DNA from: Methylomonas sp.
GTDB taxonomy: Bacteria; Pseudomonadota; Gammaproteobacteria; Methylococcales; Methylomonadaceae
DNA: 13,667 nucleotides
NCBI GenBank assembly: GCA_026988195.1
Contig: JALSLS010000293.1
Span: 1-13,667 of the forward strand
Direction of reading: 5' to 3'
Positions 4,373-12,218 of the stretch are shown here, piece by piece (positions within the stretch are counted from its first letter, which is position 1; each line of letters starts with the position of its first letter). The translations under genes were made by a program, and so were the position numbers. The notes under the pieces are model-generated. The model ran no database searches and had not been told where the DNA came from. It saw only the letters and a list, made by a program, of their open reading frames with translations.

Positions 4373-6676
4373 CTACTTATTGTTAATATATGCATCACAT
4401 CCACCATTAACTATTCCTCCTCCAACTTTACCTACATAAAGATCAGCTCCAACAGAAGTTAAAAGGCTTCCTACGGCAGAGTTCCACATACCTTTAAAAA
4501 CACCAGCCCCACCAGCAACACCCAAAGTTCCCGCTGTTGCGTAAGTCGCAGCTAGATTACCGACGATACAACAATCTACCATTTCTTTTCTCGCGAAAGT
4601 TTCTCCACAGGTCTTTACGCTCTCCCGGAAAAAATAGCTAGAAACGGCTGCACCAATAACAAGCGTTGCCACACCATACTCCGTAATTTCTTGTCCCCCA
4701 TACTTTCCCATCCCTAATGTCTCCCCAGTTTTGGGGTTAATACGCCACCAATATGGTGCTTTCTCATTTGCGACTGCCATGATGTAGCCATCATCAAGGT
4801 CTTTTTTCGCAATATTGATCGCTGTTTGTGGCCAATTAAATTCTAGACTAATATCATTTAAATCCTGATGATGTTTGATAAGAGTTTTTGGTAGTCTTTG
4901 TGACCAACCATTTGCATTTTCAACTAAAACTGATTCCATCAAAGTATCTTGTACACCTTGAAGCATTACCACATTAGGGTTTATTGTAACCGTGTTTTTG
5001 TCCTGAAGGTTTAAAACAACTATCGGGTTAGAAATTATATCAGAAGTCGTTAATGAGCCTTGCTCTGGATCCGTAAAAGTATGTCTAGCTATTAATAAAG
5101 GACTAGGTCTGAAAGATATTTGATTAAGAAGATCATCTCTTAAAAAAGCATTGGAAAGAAGAGTCAAATTAGACCAAACTGGACTAGGTATTTCAGAAAA
5201 CTGTTTAGTTTTCATTGCTTTACTAAGGCTTATATCTCCTCTAGCCATAGCAATAAACAATGGTAATGAAGTTAAAAAATTTCTTTCATTTCTAATTATT
5301 TTCTTAGCAAGATCTATACTATCTTCAGTACCAATACTGACATCCAATAATGTATTAAATGAAGCAGTAGATAGATCCAAGGAGACATCATTTCTTAAAT
5401 CTACCAAACGCCTAGTTATAAGATTGTTCATGCCACCATTTGGAATAATGCTCTCTATTTTAAGAATCACACCAGTTAGTTTTGGAGTAGAACTATTACT
5501 TTCATCAGTTAATGTATTTAAAGATCCCAATGCTCCTCCCATTTTATTAGATAATGTTACAAAAAGTTTTGCGGAAGCATGTGACATATCAGCGACATCT
5601 GCTGTTAACCCCAAAGATGTAATAGCTTTCCCTCCCGGAGCTATAGCATCGTTAAGAATTGGTACAAGAAAAGTAGGCTTTTTTGATTCAGTATCAAGTG
5701 GAACTAGGCTTATGGAATGTTGTTTTTTATATAACTCGGATGTTGGTCTTATGAACTGGTCCATAATAGCTATTTCCTCAAATTTACCAGCACTAGTTTG
5801 ACGCTCAATAAATAATTGAAGTCCTACTTGATGTAAATATTTTTCAGGTACTGTATTTGACAAAAAACTTGATGGCTCTATGTTAGGAAGAGCCTGATTT
5901 TCAAATACTGGATGTAAATACACCCACTTTTCTCCATCACTTTTTCTCCACCTAACCCAAGCATAATTCTTTGCAATTTGCTCAATCAGCCTATTTGAAT
6001 TCTGTCGACCTGGTAGTTTGACCCCTCCTTTGTTTAACATTAACAAAAGAGAATTTGCTATAACATTAGTATCTTTATTTAACTTGCTTTTAGCATATTC
6101 GTCATTCTGGTTTTGTATCATATGCTCTAATTCGAGGGCAACCTTTTCATCATAAGAACGAACAATTTTGAGTAATTTTTTCTTATCTATTTTTTCTTCT
6201 ACTTGTTTAACTGGATTAAAAGAAATGGAAAGTAGTCTAGATGCATCTTTAGGTGATAAATTTCCTAGAACTATTTGTGCATCACCACCCATAGTGTTTA
6301 TTATTGTAGCTAAAAATATAGCCTGATCCCAAGCATTACCCTTACCTGTGGTAGCCACTCCATCGTGACCACGAAGAACTCCTAAATATGGTTCATAGTG
6401 GATATTATTTTGAGCATATGAGATTGCTTTCTCAAAATCATAGTCTAAATGATCAGATATCTTTTCAATATCATTGATTGATACTGGAAGTATTGATTCA
6501 ATTTCATTTAACATTTTAATCACAGGAGTTACTTTTTCTTGAACACCTTTTGGCGGTGACCAAGCTTTAGTATCAGCATGAACAATCTTAACTTGTATAT
6601 TAAAAATCAATGCTAAAGTTAGAATTAAAGACAACTTCAAAAATATGGTTTTCATTAGTTTATTAACAGTATTCAT
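4373..6676 (-). CDS. Exported protein with a degenerate transglutaminase-like domain and a Gly/Ala-rich C-terminal tail, 767 aa
   Basis: Signal peptide 1-34 (LKLSLILTLALIFNIQV, cut after VHA). Residues about 75-140 hold a transglutaminase-like core: IHYEPYLGVLRG, then GKGNAWDQAIFLATIINTMG and GDAQIVLG. In active members this part reads GxCxDxA; here the cysteine position is Ala115. The usual HAW(V) is YAWV (Tyr238) and the Asp of DP is His255 in WVYLHPVF. All three triad positions thus appear replaced, which suggests a binding or structural role. Residues 260-640 are unassigned. PYWWRINPKTGETLGMG (641-657) precedes a tail of about 105 residues with hydrophobic Gly/Ala segments (668-682, 703-727, 731-757) and four cysteines (690, 702, 703, 760), perhaps membrane-inserting. 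The start lies 2 nt after the upstream stop, so translation is probably coupled. The triad alignment was made by eye. Confidence 0.85.
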   Translation of the reverse strand: MNTVNKLMKTIFLKLSLILTLALIFNIQVKIVHADTKAWSPPKGVQEKVTPVIKMLNEIESILPVSINDIEKISDHLDYDFEKAISYAQNNIHYEPYLGVLRGHDGVATTGKGNAWDQAIFLATIINTMGGDAQIVLGNLSPKDASRLLSISFNPVKQVEEKIDKKKLLKIVRSYDEKVALELEHMIQNQNDEYAKSKLNKDTNVIANSLLLMLNKGGVKLPGRQNSNRLIEQIAKNYAWVRWRKSDGEKWVYLHPVFENQALPNIEPSSFLSNTVPEKYLHQVGLQLFIERQTSAGKFEEIAIMDQFIRPTSELYKKQHSISLVPLDTESKKPTFLVPILNDAIAPGGKAITSLGLTADVADMSHASAKLFVTLSNKMGGALGSLNTLTDESNSSTPKLTGVILKIESIIPNGGMNNLITRRLVDLRNDVSLDLSTASFNTLLDVSIGTEDSIDLAKKIIRNERNFLTSLPLFIAMARGDISLSKAMKTKQFSEIPSPVWSNLTLLSNAFLRDDLLNQISFRPSPLLIARHTFTDPEQGSLTTSDIISNPIVVLNLQDKNTVTINPNVVMLQGVQDTLMESVLVENANGWSQRLPKTLIKHHQDLNDISLEFNWPQTAINIAKKDLDDGYIMAVANEKAPYWWRINPKTGETLGMGKYGGQEITEYGVATLVIGAAVSSYFFRESVKTCGETFARKEMVDCCIVGNLAATYATAGTLGVAGGAGVFKGMWNSAVGSLLTSVGADLYVGKVGGGIVNGGCDAYINNK

Positions 6677-6678
6677 AA

Positions 6679-9600
6679 TTATTTTCTCGTTTTTATTATG
6701 AGTGTTTTTTCTGTAACGATCACAATCTTCTTAACTAATCCATTACTAAAATCAATCGTGTATTCGCCTACAGGCAATTCAATCGGTTCATCATTAGTAT
6801 AGTAAGTTCCTTGTATTTCACCATCAGTCCCAATCACAGTAAATTTTCTGGCTGAAAGCTTTTTTATACTTTTAAGTAAAGCATCACTATCTAGTGCTTG
6901 TTGATATTCGCCGTTCCCTGCTTTTGCCCATCGACGAAATTTTGCTTCTAAGGCATCATTGTTAATTGCAAAGCCCACTATGTTTACGCTGGCATCAACC
7001 CCACTTTCATTTAGTGTAGCGATTGCTTTTTCTGGGTCTCCATTACAGGTTTCTTTACCATCAGTGATTAACAGGATTGTTTTTTCACCTTTAATCTTTT
7101 TCAAATCTTTTACAGTAGCAAGTAATGATGCGGCAATGGGGGTTTTTGCATAGCTTTTTGGCGCTATTTTTTTAATTCTCTTGATCGCGTCTTCTCTATT
7201 TAGGCGTTTGATAGAAATCTCTAGATCAGTGCGGCAACTGCCTGTTTCTTTGTGTCCAAAAACTCGTAAGCCAAAATTTGCATTATCGGGGAGCTGATTC
7301 TCTACTAGATCAACAAGTACATTTCTTGCAACCTGATAACGGCGCTGTTTACCCATTTGACTAAACATACTACCTGAAGCATCCAAAATCACTTCAATTG
7401 TGGGTGCTGGCAGTTTTATAGTCGTTGCTGACTTTTTCTTTGAATGACTGACTACTTCTAAAAAACCTGGTTTTGGTGATTCTTTAAACTCTGTTGTCGC
7501 AACAATGTTATATTCGGCTGGTTGCCTGATTTTTGATGAAGCCCGATCAAACGCACGCTCTATGGCTCCTATACTCGTCACATATTCATAGTAGCCATTT
7601 GAGCTAGAAGCCCAGTCTTGCATTAAATCTTGTTCGGTCGCCTCGTCGGATACCAGAGAACCATGTGCACTAACTCCAATCGCCACGATTCTAGGACGCA
7701 CTTCTTCTAAAGTAGTCCAAAGCGCAGCGTCATGCGGGGTCACAGCATCAGTAATTAATACAATTATTTTTTGTCCTTTTCTATCTCGTAGCTTTTCTGA
7801 AGCCTGTATTAAAGCAGACTCAGTAGCACTTGAATCCCTAGCGCCATTGTAGTCATTTAATATTGACTGCAACATATAAGGTTGGTCTAGCCAGTTTTGA
7901 CTTAAAAACGATCCTCCAAAGGGGAGCATATGTGCTTCATCTAAACCTGGTTTGACATCTTTTATGTAGCTAAGAACGGCCTGTTGAATAATTGGCCTTA
8001 CTTGAGCAGTACTACCACTAGTATCCCATGTAAATATAACTGAGCGAGGAGGTTCTTCAACCTGAATATAGTAGTTTCCCGGCTCAACATAGGCTTCGTA
8101 ATTATTTGATTTAGGGGAGGATTTTTTTAATACGAATGGTATTTCTGTACTCTCTCCATTCTTGGCAATGTCAGCTGTGAATAACTTAGCTGTAGCACCT
8201 ATTGTAGGAAAACCAGATAGCGTAATATTGATGGTATTTTTACCTTCTGGAATTGTGACTTGATACCAATTGGTATAATCGCCTAAACGCACTTGGCTAT
8301 TAATGGCTTTACCCAACTCCAGTATTTTAGCTTGTTCTTTAGTTGTATGCGTTGGTAAAGCATTAGGTTTATCAGTGACACTTAGGCTATTAATGAATTC
8401 GTAAGGACCTTTTGAAGAGTCTTGTCCCCATTCTCCTAACACTGATAAGTGTTGTCCATCACGCGCTTCAAAAATTTCAATTTGTTCTGGGAGATTAATC
8501 GAAGTTCTGTATTTCTGCTTGGGATTAGCATGAGGAATGAATTTAACAAATCTTGCCCATACTGGTTTCTCTAAAGTTAAACTGTTTTTTTCACTGCTGT
8601 CTAGCTTCCATGTTGTTAACTTCCTCCAAGGCCCTAGGGGAGAATCCATTGAAGTGAAAATATCGACACTGATGTAGCGCTTTGTTTTTATATTTTTTCC
8701 ATAATGCCAGTTGAATGATTGTAAGAGTGCCGCACGATTATGATGAAAAGCGATTACCCATTGATGTCTGTCACCTTTATTATAATGACTACTGATAGCA
8801 TCCTTCTTTGAGGTCAATATTGTTTTGTTATAATTATGGCCTGGTTTTTTCGGAGATAGCCAAACCACATGACCCCCAAGTTTTGGTAAGGCTATATTAG
8901 TTTCATCAAGGACAGTTAATGTATTAGCTTGTGCCAGCACCTTCCACTCACCTAACGTTATTCTCATATTATGACGACTATTCAACAGTGTTAGACGAGC
9001 AAAGCGTGCTGAAATAGGTTTATCGAGAACAAAAAATTGCTCTTTAGTGTGAGCAGAAAGCTTAGCGGTTAAGGCATGATTATAGTTCTCGCCATCTTTT
9101 GATAATTCAACTTTTACTTCTGAGGCATTAAACTGGGTCGAAGATATGCTTTGCAAGCCAAAAGGGTGAAAACTAAAACCAACAATCTCAACCGGATTCT
9201 TCCCCGCTAACTCGATTACTGGACGTGTTTCCCCCGTGCTTGTATATTTATATATAGGGCGAGATGCCATGAAATAATTATCCACAGCAGCGATACCATC
9301 ATACAAATACTTTAAACGTCTTTCGTCTTTTTTATTCCGTATTTCTGCACCCAATGCAGAAGATGCTACGTTGATTGTCCCTTGCAATTCCTTTGGTATA
9401 TTTATGAACTGCTTAGGATCTTTAGCAGGAATAAAACGCTTCGCAAATAATTCCGTCGATACTGAATTTATCCTATTTACATCATCATGTGCTAGTACTT
9501 TAAATGTTACTGGGCTATCTGGCCAAGCATCAGCTTCTATCTTTATTTCGATCGGTACAGTAATTGATTCGCCCGCTTGAATTATATAAGCATTAGAGTC

Positions 9601-12150
9601 AGATTTTAATCTAGGCTTCCACTTGTCATCATTTGTGGATACTTCAATGTTTAGTGATATATCTTCAGTCGATTCGTTACTTAGCTTTGCCTCAAGCTTT
9701 AATTGTTGATGCTCATCCCTATAAGCTGCAATCGTTTTATTTCCATCAATAATGGTTATTGCGATAGGTAATTCTGATTGCTCAGGTTTTATCGCAATAT
9801 CATCACTAGCAAATCTTATTTCAATACGGTACTTTCCAGTGCCACTTATATAGAAATATGCCTCTGTATCTTTAGCGAGTTCTGCTTGCCAAACACCCTC
9901 TTCTAACTTAGTAAGTTTTGAAATTATTGTACGATCCTGGCTAACAATCTTAAAGTGAGGCTTAGTCGTACTCTTAATTTTGATGACTTGTACTTTTTTT
10001 AGGTTCGGCAAACGATACCAGTCTCTGGCATATCCAGACTCACCAACAGCACCTTTTAGAATCCATGATGCTGGAATATTGCTAGCATTTACAGAAGAGT
10101 CATTAGGCTCAAAATCTGTATTTGTCGCTAAACTAGCATCATGTTTAACGGTAAGTTCATATTCTGCTTCGCTGGTAATGCTGGCACGCAGATATAGAAA
10201 ATAGTCACCCGGCTCTAGCTCAAGCCGCGTACTTAAACTTTTGCCTTTTTTCAAACCATATTGTTTAAGCAGGCCTCTATCCCAATAAAGATCTATTTTG
10301 AACTGCCCATCGGGAGGGGACGTAAGACCTAGTTGAATAGATTGTTTAGCGGCTAAGTGAAAACGATAATAATCAGCATCAGATTTCTCTGTAAGCAAAC
10401 CAATTCGCTTACCGCCCAACTCGATTTTTTGAGCGGTGTTATAACTATTATTAGGTTCACGTTCGACGTCTAAACTCGGCGAGCCAAGAGGTAATGCTCG
10501 TAAGACATACTTCGTAGAATCTCTACTTGTCAGTGAAAACTGATGTGTGCCGGGGAGTAAATAGAGATTATCAAGACGGAGTCGCTTAGATTTAGGTGCA
10601 GCTTTAACACTTGCTCCATAGCTTCCATTTTGAGGGTGATACGTTAATACACCTAGCTTACTGCCAATCGCTTGTAATCTCCAGAGTTGAGGTTCTTGTC
10701 TTATATTAAGGGTAAAAAAATCTTTATCCTGTTTGTTTAAAGTCCCTTTAATCAGTTCTTTTTTGCCAAAAACACTAGCGTCTATAAGTTTATCATTGGG
10801 TTCTAACTCGCTATTATTTTTTACCTTTCCCATTTTAGATTTTGAAATGGAATAATCACCAATTGCATTTGAACGACTAACCAACAAACCCTGTAATCCT
10901 GAATTTAAAGCTAAAGAATCCAACACCAGTGGTGGTTTCCCAGAACGACAGCTTCGTAATTCCCCCTTTACATCCAACAAACAGAATTTCATTGAATTTA
11001 TATTAGGAGAATCGAGTGTTAAATTAATTACGTCCTGATCTTCTTCGGCTATCAGGAATTTAAAATAGTCATATTCTGCATTTTTATCTGCTTTTGCAGT
11101 AAGCGGCTCATTTAGGTCAATTGTATTAGCATGAATCCAATCACCATTTGGCTCAAGTTCACTTCCCTTAGTAACTGCACCTGTTTCAACAATACGAATA
11201 TTGCGAGTAGCTGGCTCTTTATTGTTGTCTTGTAACTTAACAAAATACTGACCTTCTTCTAAAGCTAAATTCGGGAGCATGTAATGACCGTACTGATCAG
11301 ATTTAGCTTTGGCAATTTCAGCCCCTTTTTCGTTGTATAAACTCATCGTGAGTTTACGCTCTAGCATTATCTCGCCTTTGATCGAGAAAAGTAATTTGGA
11401 TGTCTTTTCATCAATATTTATTGAATACCAACTCTCCCCTCCTAGCACCGATGCATGACTATTGTAGCTACCTCCAGGATTTAGTTTAAAAGCTGTTTCC
11501 TTTGTGCCGTGTGGCTTTTCATAAGAATAAGATACCCAATGGCCTTGTTTAATTTGCAAACGATAGGCATTGGGTGTTTCGGTCTCTTTAAGAGCTTTTT
11601 CAGAATCTATCCCTTTAATTGCCGATTTAGGACTAGGTAGTTGAATAAGTGCCGAGTTCGGGCGAGGCGGTTGAAAGCCTTGTTTTGTTCCTGCTTGATA
11701 CAAACCCACAATATAATCACCCGCAGGAAAGAACATGTTTTTCCTGTAAACGGGTCTTGATCCATCTCTAATGCCAAAGGTTAGTAGCTTTTCATAACCC
11801 AATATTACTTCTGGCTTTGATTCATCGTTATCATTCGGATCTTGACCATATTTAACCCTGACGATTGATACTCCTGTGAGAGCATCTGGAATACCATGTA
11901 GTGTCAAATCCCAAAGCTTAAGTGCATCAGCATCAGAAATACGCCAAAGATAAGCATCTTGATCATTACCACTCATTGCACCTGATAGAATTGCGGGAGC
12001 TGAAAACTCCTGTGCTTGATTGGGGCTGTTGTTAGGCTCTAATTCAACAATAACAGGGATCGCCGTGGCTGCAAATACCGATTCCCATAAAAAGGTTAAC
12101 GCAAATAACAGTGTAAACACACCATGTTTTATAACGCTTTTTAATAACAT
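6679..12150 (-). CDS. Giant exported protein with pre-peptidase C-terminal-like repeats, discoidin-like modules and two von Willebrand A domains, 1823 aa
   Basis: Signal peptide 1-27 (VFTLLFALTFLWESVFA). EPN-type module starts occur at 36 (ELEPNN), 331 (ELEPNG), 448 (ELEPND), 563 (EREPNN) and 679 (DFEPND), plus a variant near 212. The last four are spaced 117, 115 and 116 residues: a regular array of beta-sandwich pre-peptidase C-terminal-like modules. Residues 783-905 look like an immunoglobulin-like module; 945-1073 and about 1085-1230 look discoidin/F5-8C-like (SARFARLTL and WARFVKFIP ends). Another beta module (1280-1366) precedes von Willebrand A domain 1, with metal site DTSGS at 1376-1380, Thr1443 and Asp1468. 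Domain 2 has DASGS at 1590-1594, Thr1670 and Asp1697. A small beta module (FTVIGTDGEIQGTYY to the end) closes the protein. No protease or anchor motif is seen. Likely a periplasmic or surface adhesion or scaffold protein. The ribosome site is weak (GAGCGC). Confidence 0.92.
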   Translation of the reverse strand: MLLKSVIKHGVFTLLFALTFLWESVFAATAIPVIVELEPNNSPNQAQEFSAPAILSGAMSGNDQDAYLWRISDADALKLWDLTLHGIPDALTGVSIVRVKYGQDPNDNDESKPEVILGYEKLLTFGIRDGSRPVYRKNMFFPAGDYIVGLYQAGTKQGFQPPRPNSALIQLPSPKSAIKGIDSEKALKETETPNAYRLQIKQGHWVSYSYEKPHGTKETAFKLNPGGSYNSHASVLGGESWYSINIDEKTSKLLFSIKGEIMLERKLTMSLYNEKGAEIAKAKSDQYGHYMLPNLALEEGQYFVKLQDNNKEPATRNIRIVETGAVTKGSELEPNGDWIHANTIDLNEPLTAKADKNAEYDYFKFLIAEEDQDVINLTLDSPNINSMKFCLLDVKGELRSCRSGKPPLVLDSLALNSGLQGLLVSRSNAIGDYSISKSKMGKVKNNSELEPNDKLIDASVFGKKELIKGTLNKQDKDFFTLNIRQEPQLWRLQAIGSKLGVLTYHPQNGSYGASVKAAPKSKRLRLDNLYLLPGTHQFSLTSRDSTKYVLRALPLGSPSLDVEREPNNSYNTAQKIELGGKRIGLLTEKSDADYYRFHLAAKQSIQLGLTSPPDGQFKIDLYWDRGLLKQYGLKKGKSLSTRLELEPGDYFLYLRASITSEAEYELTVKHDASLATNTDFEPNDSSVNASNIPASWILKGAVGESGYARDWYRLPNLKKVQVIKIKSTTKPHFKIVSQDRTIISKLTKLEEGVWQAELAKDTEAYFYISGTGKYRIEIRFASDDIAIKPEQSELPIAITIIDGNKTIAAYRDEHQQLKLEAKLSNESTEDISLNIEVSTNDDKWKPRLKSDSNAYIIQAGESITVPIEIKIEADAWPDSPVTFKVLAHDDVNRINSVSTELFAKRFIPAKDPKQFINIPKELQGTINVASSALGAEIRNKKDERRLKYLYDGIAAVDNYFMASRPIYKYTSTGETRPVIELAGKNPVEIVGFSFHPFGLQSISSTQFNASEVKVELSKDGENYNHALTAKLSAHTKEQFFVLDKPISARFARLTLLNSRHNMRITLGEWKVLAQANTLTVLDETNIALPKLGGHVVWLSPKKPGHNYNKTILTSKKDAISSHYNKGDRHQWVIAFHHNRAALLQSFNWHYGKNIKTKRYISVDIFTSMDSPLGPWRKLTTWKLDSSEKNSLTLEKPVWARFVKFIPHANPKQKYRTSINLPEQIEIFEARDGQHLSVLGEWGQDSSKGPYEFINSLSVTDKPNALPTHTTKEQAKILELGKAINSQVRLGDYTNWYQVTIPEGKNTINITLSGFPTIGATAKLFTADIAKNGESTEIPFVLKKSSPKSNNYEAYVEPGNYYIQVEEPPRSVIFTWDTSGSTAQVRPIIQQAVLSYIKDVKPGLDEAHMLPFGGSFLSQNWLDQPYMLQSILNDYNGARDSSATESALIQASEKLRDRKGQKIIVLITDAVTPHDAALWTTLEEVRPRIVAIGVSAHGSLVSDEATEQDLMQDWASSSNGYYEYVTSIGAIERAFDRASSKIRQPAEYNIVATTEFKESPKPGFLEVVSHSKKKSATTIKLPAPTIEVILDASGSMFSQMGKQRRYQVARNVLVDLVENQLPDNANFGLRVFGHKETGSCRTDLEISIKRLNREDAIKRIKKIAPKSYAKTPIAASLLATVKDLKKIKGEKTILLITDGKETCNGDPEKAIATLNESGVDASVNIVGFAINNDALEAKFRRWAKAGNGEYQQALDSDALLKSIKKLSARKFTVIGTDGEIQGTYYTNDEPIELPVGEYTIDFSNGLVKKIVIVTEKTLIIKTRK

Positions 12151-12218
12151 TTTTTAGCGCTCATATAGAAATCCCTTAATCGTTATTTTCTCTAATCTAT
12201 ATTGCATAAGTTAGAATC

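Noticed and set aside
5151..5801. 216-codon plus-strand frame
   Set aside because: It lies wholly inside the 767-residue gene on the opposite strand; the minus frame has a signal peptide, a recognisable domain and coupling to its neighbour.
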